Below, one piece after another: positions 9,101-17,358 of a stretch of DNA of 64,000 nucleotides (position 1 is its first letter; each line of letters opens with the position of its first letter). The notes beneath the pieces were generated by a model that made no database searches, had not been told where the DNA came from, and was given only the letters and a program-made list of their open reading frames with translations. The translations under genes and the position numbers were made by a program. The DNA comes from Psychromonas sp. L1A2. GTDB lineage: Bacteria; Pseudomonadota; Gammaproteobacteria; Enterobacterales; Psychromonadaceae. The stretch is from NCBI RefSeq assembly GCF_009828855.1, contig NZ_WUAG01000001.1, positions 496,001 to 560,000 on the forward strand, given 5' to 3'.

Positions 9101-10348
9101 ATGAATTTACAACAAATAGGTCAACAAGCGAAAGATGCAAGTTACGAGTTGGCAATCACTGATACGACTACAAAAAATGCCGCACTTGAGGCAATTGCAA
9201 TTGAACTAGAAGCTAATGTTGCAGAAATTGTTGCGGCAAATAATAAAGATATCGAAGCAGGTAAAGCTGCTGGATTAACCGATGCATTATTAGATCGCCT
9301 ATTATTAAATGAAGAACGTTTAGCGGGTGTGATTGCTGATTTACGCAGCGTAATAGGTCTTGCAGATCCTGTTGGCGAAGAGTTCGATGGCAAAGTACTA
9401 GAAAATGGCTTAAAACTTTGTAAACGCCGTGTACCGGTAGGCGTATTGGGTGTTATTTATGAAGCTCGCCCAAATGTAACAATTGACATCGCGGCATTAA
9501 GTTTAAAAACAGGTAATGCAAGTATTTTACGTGGCGGTAAAGAAACCATTAATTCTAACCTTGTGCTAGTTAAATTGATTCAAGCTGCATTAGCAAAAGT
9601 AGGTTTACCAACAACATCAGTACAGTACATAGAAAATACAGATCGTGCCTTAGTTGGTGAGTTATTAAAACTAGATAAGTACGTGGATATGATTATTCCT
9701 CGTGGTAACTCTGGCCTACAAAAATTCTGTAAAGAAAATAGTACTATTCCTGTAATTATTGGTGGCATAGGTATTTGTCATCTATTTGCTGAAAAATCAG
9801 TCAATGTTGAAAAAGCATTAGCGATTATTGAAAATGCTAAAGTGCAACGCCCAAGTGTATGTAATGCTTTAGATACATTATTAGTAGATGCTGAGATTGC
9901 TGAAACATTTTTACCTAAACTTGCTGCACATTTATTACCATTAGGTGTGACGTTAGTAGCGGAAGAAAAAGCAAAAGCAATATTAGGTGATGATGCAAAA
10001 CTTGCACAGGAAGGTGACTTTTCTCGTGAATGGTTATCTTTAAACCTAGGTGTAAAAGTTGTTGCAGATTTAAGTGAAGCATTAGCGCATATACGTGAAC
10101 ATAGCTCAGAGCATTCTGACGGTATTTTGACTAATGACTTTACAGTGGCTAACAAATTTATCAATGCCGTTAACTCTGCTGCAGTTTATGTAAATACAAG
10201 TACGCGCTTTACTGATGGCAGTCAATTTGGTTTAGGTGCTGAAGTTGCAGTATCAACTCAGAAGTTACATGCTCGTGGTCCAATGGGATTACCTGAGCTA
10301 ACGACTTATAAATGGATTGGTATAGGCGATAACTTAATTCGTTCTTAA
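9101..10348 (+). CDS. proA: Glutamate-5-semialdehyde dehydrogenase (gamma-glutamyl phosphate reductase)
   Basis: ProA reduces gamma-glutamyl phosphate to glutamate-5-semialdehyde with NADPH, the second step of proline synthesis. The 415 residues carry the aldehyde dehydrogenase superfamily fold typical of Pro[35 protein letters not shown], the catalytic cysteine in [11 protein letters not shown], and the C-terminal [15 protein letters not shown] and [13 protein letters not shown]. It has a strong AAAGGAG ribosome binding site and forms an operon with proB. Transcription ends at the strong hairpin at 10392-10429. Confidence 0.97.
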   Translation: MNLQQIGQQAKDASYELAITDTTTKNAALEAIAIELEANVAEIVAANNKDIEAGKAAGLTDALLDRLLLNEERLAGVIADLRSVIGLADPVGEEFDGKVLENGLKLCKRRVPVGVLGVIYEARPNVTIDIAALSLKTGNASILRGGKETINSNLVLVKLIQAALAKVGLPTTSVQYIENTDRALVGELLKLDKYVDMIIPRGNSGLQKFCKENSTIPVIIGGIGICHLFAEKSVNVEKALAIIENAKVQRPSVCNALDTLLVDAEIAETFLPKLAAHLLPLGVTLVAEEKAKAILGDDAKLAQEGDFSREWLSLNLGVKVVADLSEALAHIREHSSEHSDGILTNDFTVANKFINAVNSAAVYVNTSTRFTDGSQFGLGAEVAVSTQKLHARGPMGLPELTTYKWIGIGDNLIRS

Positions 10349-10391
10349 GCTAACTAGTTACTAATTGTTTTAGTTAACAAGCTAAAACACT

Positions 10392-10429
10392 AAAAAGGGC
10401 TTGATACATAACGTATCAAGCCCTTTTTT
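10392..10429. terminator. Bidirectional terminator after proA
   Basis: A 16-bp stem (10392-10407 with 10413-10428) with a 5-nt loop has A-rich and T-rich ends, so it can work on both strands. It ends proBA and may also serve xseA from the other side. Confidence 0.9.
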
Positions 10430-10522
10430 ATGTTTATTACTTTTTTATGCTTATTAATTTAGGGGGGGAATTTATAGCCCGTGCATTAGAGAATGGTTAA
10501 GCATTTTTACTATTAGTTATTA

Positions 10523-10682
10523 TACCAATCACAATAAATAGCTTATCTATTTTACTTGTTAAAACAGCCCACTTCCTCGTTGTAAATTTCATAAAGGGAA
10601 CAGCCATTTACGTCAATTTACGCCTTGAATTGAACTGTTTTTCCTGCGCAAAATTTAGATAACATATTTAATGTAATCGGTA
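10523..10682 (+). repeat. MITE-like element, family A, copy 1
   Basis: The element is 160 bp, begins TACCAATCACA and ends TGTAATCGGTA, with imperfect terminal inverted repeats of about 32 bp. It is flanked by TTA on both sides (10520-10522 and 10683-10685), consistent with a 3-bp target duplication. A second copy in the opposite orientation lies at 49072-49390, where it is interrupted by another element. It encodes no protein. The right flank touches the stop codon of xseA. Confidence 0.8.
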
Positions 10683-10685
10683 TTA

Positions 10686-12014
10686 TTAAATAACCTGCGC
10701 ATTAAACAGACCTTTATCTAATGTTACTTGAATCGTTTCGCCGACTTTAAGCATTGCCGGGTCAGTGCTGACTTTACCACTTTCATCTTTAACAATTGCG
10801 TAACCACGAGCCAGCGTTGCTAATGGACTAAAGGCATTAAGTTGTTGTATTTGATGATGTAGATTTTGTTCTGAATGAGTTAACTTCGCCGCCATTGCTT
10901 GAGTAAGCTGACGACTTAATTGCTGTTGTTTTTGTAATTCAATATTAATGTGATGTGTAGGGCTTGCTTGTTGCAATCGATTCTTCAGCTGTGAGGTTAA
11001 GTTATTTTGAACCTGCATTTTTTGCTGCATTGCGTATTGTAAGCGCAAACTTAATTCATCTAGGTGCTGTGCTTGTTGTTGTAACTTATGTTTTGGATCG
11101 TGCTGTAATAAGGTTTGCTTTAATACACTTTGCTGGTGGGTTTTATGTTGCATGGTATTAAGCATAGATTGTTTAAGACGGTTAACTAACGTTGTTAACT
11201 GAGTTGAAACAAAGGTTTTGTGTTGGCTAACCAATTCAGCTGCTGCTGAAGGAGTTGCTGCTCGCACGTCGGCAACAAAGTCACTAATAGTCACATCTAT
11301 CTCATGGCCTACGGCACTGATCACTGGTAATTGACTATGGTAAATCGCATAAGCCACTTCAGGTTCGTTAAAACACCATAAATCTTCTAAAGAACCACCG
11401 CCACGTCCTACAATTAACACATCACATTCATGGCGAGCATTCGCTAATGCTATCTGAGATGCAACCGATAAAGCACTACCTTGTCCTTGAACTTGGCTTG
11501 GGTAGATAATAACTTGTAAACGAGGATCTCGACGCTGTAATACACTCAGTATGTCATGCAAAGCGGCACCTGTTGAAGAGGTGATAATACCAACGCGTTT
11601 GATGATTTCAGGTAATGGCTTTTTTAAAGATTCAGAAAACAAACCTTGCGCTGCTAATTGGCACTTTAACTCTTCAAATTGTTGCTTTAATAAACCATCA
11701 CCTTCTGGTGCCATGGTCTCAACAATTAATTGATAATCACCACGTGCTTCATACAAGCTGAGTTTGGCACGTACTAATACTTGTTGACCATGTTTTGGCG
11801 TAAATCCTGCTCGGCTATTATTACCACGAAACATAGCACATTTGATTTGTGCATTATGATCCTTGAGTGTGAAGTACCAATGTCCTGAAACAGCGATGGT
11901 CAGATTTGAAATTTCACCGGATAACCAAATAACACCTAATCCAGTTTCAAGTAAGGATTTTGCAGCACGGTTAAGTGAACTTACACTGTATATATTTTTG
12001 TTTTGAGTCGCCAT
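10686..12014 (-). CDS. xseA: Exodeoxyribonuclease VII large subunit
   Basis: XseA is the large subunit of the single-strand-specific exonuclease VII, which works with the small subunit XseB in DNA repair and degradation of single-stranded DNA. The N-terminus holds an OB fold (WLSGEISNL, GHWYFTLKD, AMFRGN, LVRAKLSLYEARGDYQ). Next comes the catalytic domain (VGIITSSTGAALHDIL, VGRGGGSLEDLW, SAVGHEIDVTISDFVADVRAATPSAAAE), then a long glutamine-rich coiled coil and the C-terminal LARGYAIV segment. I take the ATG at 12014 as the start (442 residues), because the upstream TTG would only add six residues. It is divergent from guaB, as in E. coli. Confidence 0.95.
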   Translation of the reverse strand: MATQNKNIYSVSSLNRAAKSLLETGLGVIWLSGEISNLTIAVSGHWYFTLKDHNAQIKCAMFRGNNSRAGFTPKHGQQVLVRAKLSLYEARGDYQLIVETMAPEGDGLLKQQFEELKCQLAAQGLFSESLKKPLPEIIKRVGIITSSTGAALHDILSVLQRRDPRLQVIIYPSQVQGQGSALSVASQIALANARHECDVLIVGRGGGSLEDLWCFNEPEVAYAIYHSQLPVISAVGHEIDVTISDFVADVRAATPSAAAELVSQHKTFVSTQLTTLVNRLKQSMLNTMQHKTHQQSVLKQTLLQHDPKHKLQQQAQHLDELSLRLQYAMQQKMQVQNNLTSQLKNRLQQASPTHHINIELQKQQQLSRQLTQAMAAKLTHSEQNLHHQIQQLNAFSPLATLARGYAIVKDESGKVSTDPAMLKVGETIQVTLDKGLFNAQVI

Positions 12015-12133
12015 AACAGAGTTTTTTACCAAATAAATCAGGGCCTAAATATTAACACAGTAAAAACTCAGTATAAAAACATAAATTGTATTGTACTTAT
12101 TGCTGATTACGATTAAAATCCCACCGCAATATC

Positions 12134-12155
12134 ATACCCAAGCTATTTTGGGTAT
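12134..12155. promoter_or_regulatory. Palindrome upstream of guaB
   Basis: A perfect 8-bp inverted repeat, ATACCCAA with TTGGGTAT and a 6-nt spacer, lies 38 bp before the guaB start. It could be an operator between xseA and guaB or an mRNA leader hairpin. It does not match the PurR consensus, and I cannot assign a binding protein. Confidence 0.4.
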
Positions 12156-12192
12156 ATCTAAAAATGCTCCCAACTATAAGTGAGATATTGCA

Positions 12193-13659
12193 ATGCTAAG
12201 AATCGCAAAAGATGCGTTAACATTTGACGATGTATTATTAGTACCAGCCCATTCGACTGTACTACCAAACACTGCCGATCTAAGAACCCAATTAACAGAA
12301 AACATATCGTTAAATATCCCTGTTGTTTCCGCTGCTATGGATACAGTAACAGAGGCGCGTTTTGCTATTGCTTTGGCTCAAGAAGGCGGTATTGGTTTTA
12401 TTCATAAAAACATGTCTATTGAAGTACAAGCAGAACAAGTTCGTTTAGTAAAAATTCATGAAAGCGGTGTTGTTGCTACGCCAGTGACTGTATCACCATC
12501 TACTACTTTAGGTGAAATCAAAGAACTCACTGAGCAACATGGCTTTGCCGGTTATCCTGTTGTTGAAGCATCAGGCGAATTAGTGGGTATCATTACTGGA
12601 CGTGATGTTTTATTTGAAACTGATATGACACGTCCAGCTTCTGCTGTTATGACACCAAAAGCTGAACTTGTGACTGCTAAACCAAATACACCTCGTGACG
12701 AAGTTGAAGCATTAATGCATAAACATCGTATCGAAAAAGTATTATTAACAGATGATAACTTTAAATTGAAAGGTATGATCACTGTTAAAGATTTCCGTAA
12801 AGCAGAACAAAAACCTAATGCATGTAAAGACGAGTTAGGTCGTTTACGTGTAGGTGCCGCTGTTGGCGCAGGTGCTGGTAATGAAGAACGTGTTGATGCA
12901 TTAGTAGAAGCGGGTGTTGATGTGTTATTAATTGATTCATCACATGGTCATTCTCAAGGTGTATTAGACCGAATTAAAGCAACACGTGCTGCATACCCAA
13001 ACCTAGAAATTATTGGTGGTAACATTGCAACTGGCGATGGTGCTAAAGCATTAGTCGCAGCTGGTTGTAGTGCAGTTAAAGTAGGCATCGGCCCTGGTTC
13101 AATCTGTACTACTCGTATCGTAACAGGTGTTGGTGTTCCGCAGATTACTGCTATTTCTGATGCGGTTGATGCATTAGAAGGTACAGGTATTCCTGTTATT
13201 GCTGATGGCGGTATTCGTTTCTCAGGTGATATCGCAAAAGCATTAGCAGCTGGCGCATCATGTGTCATGATGGGGAGTATGTTTGCTGGTACGGAAGAGT
13301 CTCCTGGTGAAATTATTTTATTCCAAGGTCGTTCGTACAAATCATACCGTGGTATGGGGTCTTTAGGCGCAATGTCTCAAGGATCATCGGATCGTTACTT
13401 CCAGTCTGATAATGCTGCTGACAAATTAGTACCTGAAGGTATTGAAGGTCGTGTTGCTTATAAAGGCAAAGTAAAAGAAATTATCCATCAGCAAATGGGT
13501 GGCGTACGTTCATCTATGGGCTTAACGGGTTGTGCAACGATTAAAGAAATGAATACAAAAGCAATGTTTGTGAAAATTACAAGCGCTGGCATGGGTGAAA
13601 GCCATGTACATGACGTTGCTATTACTAAAGAAGCACCTAATTACCGTAGCGGTAGTTAA
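12193..13659 (+). CDS. guaB: IMP dehydrogenase
   Basis: GuaB oxidises IMP to XMP with NAD+, the first committed step of GTP synthesis. The 488 residues show the full family layout: N-terminal barrel ([23 protein letters not shown]), two CBS domains at about 95-205 ([20 protein letters not shown]), then GGNIATGD and the catalytic loop GPGSICTTR with the nucleophilic cysteine near residue 305. The flap region ([14 protein letters not shown]) and [11 protein letters not shown] complete it. guaA follows, separated by a strong hairpin terminator, so guaA may also have its own promoter. Confidence 0.98.
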   Translation: MLRIAKDALTFDDVLLVPAHSTVLPNTADLRTQLTENISLNIPVVSAAMDTVTEARFAIALAQEGGIGFIHKNMSIEVQAEQVRLVKIHESGVVATPVTVSPSTTLGEIKELTEQHGFAGYPVVEASGELVGIITGRDVLFETDMTRPASAVMTPKAELVTAKPNTPRDEVEALMHKHRIEKVLLTDDNFKLKGMITVKDFRKAEQKPNACKDELGRLRVGAAVGAGAGNEERVDALVEAGVDVLLIDSSHGHSQGVLDRIKATRAAYPNLEIIGGNIATGDGAKALVAAGCSAVKVGIGPGSICTTRIVTGVGVPQITAISDAVDALEGTGIPVIADGGIRFSGDIAKALAAGASCVMMGSMFAGTEESPGEIILFQGRSYKSYRGMGSLGAMSQGSSDRYFQSDNAADKLVPEGIEGRVAYKGKVKEIIHQQMGGVRSSMGLTGCATIKEMNTKAMFVKITSAGMGESHVHDVAITKEAPNYRSGS

Positions 13660-13776
13660 GTAAAGCAATGAGTCTTTTGTGCAAATAGAAATGTAACTAT
13701 CTATTGAGAATAAAAAGTTTTATTGATAAATCTTTTTGTAAATAAGCACTTAGCTCAGCTTCCTTAAGTTATAAAT

Positions 13777-13804
13777 AAAAGACGATATATATCGTCTTTT
13801 ATTA
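13777..13804 (+). terminator. Terminator between guaB and guaA
   Basis: A perfect 24-bp palindrome (AAAAGACGATAT and its complement) followed by TTATTATTTTT forms a strong hairpin 117 bp after guaB. It may cut guaB transcription or allow partial read-through into guaA. Confidence 0.75.
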
Positions 13805-13843
13805 TTTTTAGAAACTGAATAAAGAAAATTAAAGGACAATATA

Positions 13844-15424
13844 ATGAGTAAGAACATTCATGAACAGCGTATTCTAATATTAGATTTTGGTTCTCAATAC
13901 ACACAATTAATCGCGCGTCGTATCCGTGAAATTGGTGTTTATTGTGAACTTTGGAGCTGGGATGTTAATGAAGAGGACATCAAAGAGTTTAATCCTAACG
14001 GTATTATTCTTGCTGGTGGTCCTGAAAGCGTTATAGCAGAAGGATCTCCACGCGCAGCCGAATACGTATTTACAGCTGGGGTGCCAGTGTTAGGTATTTG
14101 TTACGGCATGCAAACGATGTCTCACCAATTAGGTGGTGCAGTCATCAAAGGTGAAGGCGAAGGCGAGTTTGGTTATGCTAAAGTTGAAGTGCAAGCTGAA
14201 TCTGCATTCCTTAAAGGTATCCAAGACACATTATCTGCAGACGGAAACCCATTACTAGATGTATGGATGAGTCATGGTGATAAAGTGTCAGCTATTCCTG
14301 CTGACTTTACGACGGTTGCTAATACAGCTACTTGTCAATTTGCTGTTATCGCAAATGAAGAAAAACGTTTTTATGGTGTTCAATTCCACCCTGAAGTTAC
14401 ACACACAACTCAAGGTGAAGGCATGTTACGCAACTTTGTTGTGGATATTTGTGGTTGTGAAACGTTATGGACCCCAGCATCAATTATTGATGATGCGGTT
14501 GCTCGAATGAAAGAGCAAGTAGGTGATGATGAAGTTATTCTTGGTTTATCTGGCGGTGTAGATTCATCTGTTGTTGCGATGTTATTGCAACGTGCTATTG
14601 GCGATAAGTTAACATGTGTATTTGTTGATAACGGTTTATTACGTTTGAATGAAGGCGCACAAGTAATGGAAATGTTTGGTGATAAATTTGGATTAAATAT
14701 TGTCCATGTTAATGCTGAACATCGCTTCCTTGAGCAAATGGCCGGTGAAAACGATCCAGAAGCTAAGCGTAAAATAATTGGTCGTGTTTTTGTTGAAATA
14801 TTTGATGAAGAATCTAAGAAATTAGCAAATGCAAAATGGCTTGCTCAGGGCACTATTTACCCTGATGTTATTGAGTCAGCGGCTTCTAAAAACGGTAAAG
14901 CGCATGTTATTAAATCTCACCATAACGTAGGTGGGTTACCTGACGATATGGAAATGGGGTTAGTTGAGCCTCTACGTGAACTCTTTAAAGATGAAGTACG
15001 TAAAATTGGTTTAGAGCTTGGTTTGCCATATAACATGTTATACCGTCACCCATTTCCTGGACCTGGTCTAGGTGTGCGTGTTTTAGGTGAAGTGAAGAAA
15101 GAATACTGTGATTTATTACGTCGTGCAGATGCTATCTTCATTGAAGAGTTACACAAAGCTGATTTATATCATAAAGTAAGCCAAGCATTTGTTGTGTTCT
15201 TACCGGTTCGCTCTGTAGGTGTAATGGGTGATTGTCGTAAATATGATTGGGTTGTTTCACTTCGTTGTGTTGAAACTATTGACTTTATGACGGCGCGTTG
15301 GTCTCACTTACCATATGAGTTAATTGGTCACGTTTCAAACCGTATTATCAATGAAATTGATGGTATCTCACGTGTTGTGTACGATGTATCAGGTAAACCG
15401 CCTGCAACGATTGAATGGGAATAA
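13844..15424 (+). CDS. guaA: GMP synthase (glutamine-hydrolysing)
   Basis: GuaA converts XMP to GMP using ATP and ammonia from glutamine. The 526 residues contain a class I glutamine amidotransferase domain ([17 protein letters not shown], catalytic Cys in GICYGMQ near residue 86, FHPEV histidine-glutamate). Next is the ATP pyrophosphatase domain with PP-loop LSGGVDSS near residue 235. The C-terminal dimerisation domain follows ([12 protein letters not shown], ending PPATIEWE). An AAAGGAC ribosome binding site precedes the ATG. It forms the purine pair with guaB and ends at a strong hairpin at 15472-15499. Confidence 0.98.
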   Translation: MSKNIHEQRILILDFGSQYTQLIARRIREIGVYCELWSWDVNEEDIKEFNPNGIILAGGPESVIAEGSPRAAEYVFTAGVPVLGICYGMQTMSHQLGGAVIKGEGEGEFGYAKVEVQAESAFLKGIQDTLSADGNPLLDVWMSHGDKVSAIPADFTTVANTATCQFAVIANEEKRFYGVQFHPEVTHTTQGEGMLRNFVVDICGCETLWTPASIIDDAVARMKEQVGDDEVILGLSGGVDSSVVAMLLQRAIGDKLTCVFVDNGLLRLNEGAQVMEMFGDKFGLNIVHVNAEHRFLEQMAGENDPEAKRKIIGRVFVEIFDEESKKLANAKWLAQGTIYPDVIESAASKNGKAHVIKSHHNVGGLPDDMEMGLVEPLRELFKDEVRKIGLELGLPYNMLYRHPFPGPGLGVRVLGEVKKEYCDLLRRADAIFIEELHKADLYHKVSQAFVVFLPVRSVGVMGDCRKYDWVVSLRCVETIDFMTARWSHLPYELIGHVSNRIINEIDGISRVVYDVSGKPPATIEWE

Positions 15425-15471
15425 TCATTAATCGTTAATTACTGTTTAAATAATGACAGTACTTTAATATT

Positions 15472-15499
15472 AAAAGGTGGCTTATAAGCCACCTTTTTT
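15472..15499 (+). terminator. Terminator after guaA
   Basis: A 12-bp stem with a very short loop (AAAAGGTGGCTT paired with its complement) runs into six T, 48 bp after the guaA stop. Confidence 0.85.
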
Positions 15500-15539
15500 G
15501 TTTTTAGTTTTTCATTTTATTTTTTGATAAGGATTGCTA

Positions 15540-16085
15540 ATGATCGATACACTTGGCTTACTGAGCAGCGCCACTTTTATTAAAAGTCCCTTCTATAATA
15601 AACGACCAACTTCAACGGACATTAGTTTATTGGTGATTCATTGTATTAGTTTGCCAGAAGGGCACTTTGCAACAGAACATATTCAAAACTTATTCACTGG
15701 GTGCTTGGATTGCTGCGCAGACCCGAGTTTTGCTGATTTACAAGGGCTAGAAGTATCTGCTCATTGCGTTATACGTAGAGATGGAGCAATAGAACAGTAT
15801 GTGCCATTTGAGCAACGTGCATGGCATGCGGGTGTCTCCTCTTTTCGAGGTGCAGAAGGATGTAATGATTTTTCTATCGGCATTGAATTGGAAGGAACTG
15901 ATTGTACGGCTTATACTGAAGCTCAATATCTAGCGTTAGCTGATACCACTAAGCACATTCAAGTTCGTTATCCTTTAATTACAAAGGATCGCATTGTCGG
16001 GCATAGTGATATTGCGCCTGGCCGTAAAACAGACCCTGGTAATGGCTTTAATTGGGACCATTATTTAAAGTTGTTAATTGATTAG
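15540..16085 (+). CDS. ampD: N-acetyl-anhydromuramyl-L-alanine amidase AmpD
   Basis: AmpD is a cytoplasmic zinc amidase that cleaves the peptide from anhydro-muropeptides during cell-wall recycling, and so indirectly controls AmpR-type beta-lactamase induction. The 181 residues show the zinc-binding set of the amidase_2 family: the first histidine in LLVIHCISLP, AHCVIRRDG, the second in RAWHAGVSSF, IGIELEGTD, and GHSDIAPGRKTDPG with the third ligand. The ATG at 15540 with AAGGA upstream is preferred over the in-frame TTG six bases earlier. It has no signal peptide, as expected for AmpD rather than AmiD. Nearness to pdhR is also seen in E. coli, but ampE and aroP are absent here. Confidence 0.94.
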   Translation: MIDTLGLLSSATFIKSPFYNKRPTSTDISLLVIHCISLPEGHFATEHIQNLFTGCLDCCADPSFADLQGLEVSAHCVIRRDGAIEQYVPFEQRAWHAGVSSFRGAEGCNDFSIGIELEGTDCTAYTEAQYLALADTTKHIQVRYPLITKDRIVGHSDIAPGRKTDPGNGFNWDHYLKLLID

Positions 16086-16411
16086 TGTTATTTTTATGAT
16101 CTTAAAACATCTAACAAACAAATATTTTATTTAATTAAATAAAAAATTGGTCAATAAGTCATACATATTAAATAGTCGAAATGATAGCTTTTAAGAAACA
16201 AAGGTTTTTATCAATAGATAAACAGTCTTTATCCCTTATTAATGCAATAACCATCAACTTAATGAGGTCATTTAAAACGATAAAAATCTAGACATAAATT
16301 GTTAATTTTGTTAATTTCTATAGTTAAATATTAAATTGGTAATACCATTTTACATTTACTGTGAATTACTCGTTGTAGTAGAGTATCAAGTTTAACTAAA
16401 TTAAGGCTGTT
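16086..16411. promoter_or_regulatory. AT-rich region upstream of pdhR
   Basis: This 326-bp gap holds the pdhR promoter region. The only specific signal I can see is the PdhR-type operator at 16335-16349. The rest is AT-rich with no open frame of note and no strong hairpin. Confidence 0.5.
16335..16349. promoter_or_regulatory. Probable PdhR operator
   Basis: The sequence ATTGGTAATACCATT differs from the known PdhR box (ATTGGT, 3-nt spacer, ACCAAT) at only one or two outer bases. It lies 62 bp before the pdhR start, where binding would block pdhR transcription, fitting the autoregulation known for this repressor, which is relieved by pyruvate. Confidence 0.75.
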
Positions 16412-17161
16412 ATGACTTACGCAAAAATTAAACAACCTAAGCTTGCCGATGTGATTGAATCACAGCTTGAAAGCATGATCTTAGAAGGTAGTTTAGAGCT
16501 TGGCGAAAAGTTATTACCAGAGCGGGAATTAGCTAAGCAATTTGATGTTTCACGTCCTTCATTACGTGAAGCTATTCAGCGTTTAGAGTCAAAAGGCCTA
16601 TTAACTCGTCGTCAAGGTGGCGGGACATACGTTAAAGAAGAATTGCGAGAGCAGTTAACCGATCCTTTATTTGAATTATTAAATTCACACCCAGAATCTA
16701 AATATGACCTACTCGAGTTTCGTCATGCTATAGAAGGGTTCTCTGCTTATTATGCTGCTTTACGTGGTACTTCAGAAGATTTCAAAAAAATAAAAACAAG
16801 TTTCAGTGCTATTGATATGGCAAATACAACTGGTAATATTGAACTTGAAATAGCATCGGTTGCGGAGTTTTATTTAGCCGTTATAGAAGCATCGCATAAT
16901 GTGGTCTTTTTGCATTTAGCTCGTGGCATCAAACCTTTATTGCAAAAGAATATTTCTGATAATGTTAAACAGTTGTATTTGTATCCAGAAGTCGCGAAAA
17001 AAATACATGAACATCGTTTACAATTGGTTGATGCTATTTTGTCTAAGCAACCCATGAAAGCGAAAGAAGCATCGGATAAACACCTTAATTATATCGAAGA
17101 AACACGCTTGGTTATGTTGCGTGAAGAAAGCGCCTTTAAACGTGAGTTAGGTGGTTTTTAA
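16412..17161 (+). CDS. pdhR: Pyruvate dehydrogenase complex repressor PdhR
   Basis: PdhR is a GntR/FadR-family repressor that senses pyruvate and controls the pdhR-aceEF-lpd operon. The 249 residues have the N-terminal winged helix (LLPERELAKQFDVSRPSLREA, RRQGGGTYV, about residues 10-75) and a C-terminal all-helical FCD ligand-binding domain (LLEFRHAIEGFSAYYAA, HRLQLVDAI). It is immediately upstream of aceE, with a probable operator in front. The identification rests on both the sequence and this context. Confidence 0.96.
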   Translation: MTYAKIKQPKLADVIESQLESMILEGSLELGEKLLPERELAKQFDVSRPSLREAIQRLESKGLLTRRQGGGTYVKEELREQLTDPLFELLNSHPESKYDLLEFRHAIEGFSAYYAALRGTSEDFKKIKTSFSAIDMANTTGNIELEIASVAEFYLAVIEASHNVVFLHLARGIKPLLQKNISDNVKQLYLYPEVAKKIHEHRLQLVDAILSKQPMKAKEASDKHLNYIEETRLVMLREESAFKRELGGF

Positions 17162-17358
17162 AAAGTAACCTCCGTTTTATAGTGTGGCGGACACAATCAA
17201 CAATGTGAAACATACTTATATACATAACTATTTAGATTACTTATTGCCGAAATGGCATGCAAACGTGCTGTAAAGCAGGTAGTGGTTAATGTAAATAATT
17301 ATAACAAAACGCTTAGCTTTCGAGCTGAGATTATCTAGTGATATAGAAGGAAAGTGTC
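17162..17358 (+). promoter_or_regulatory. Gap between pdhR and aceE with a small hairpin
   Basis: A 7-bp stem with a TTCG tetraloop (CTTAGCT at 17312-17318, paired with 17323-17329, one G-T pair) lies 30 bp before the aceE ATG. It may be a leader or processing structure. I see no T-run and no second clear PdhR box. Confidence 0.4.

Larger units (their letters stand above)
10349..10685. other. Convergent intergenic region: terminator and MITE-like repeat
   Basis: This gap between the ends of proA and xseA holds a bidirectional terminator (10392-10429) and then a 160-bp repeat element (10523-10682) with its flanking TTA duplications. The stretch between them (about 10430-10519) contains a seven-G run at 10462-10468 and no recognisable gene. 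Confidence 0.7.

Noticed and set aside
10462-10468. Seven-G run resembling the seven-C run inside the family B element (49187-49193)
   Set aside because: The flanking bases do not align beyond a few positions, so shared origin is not supported.
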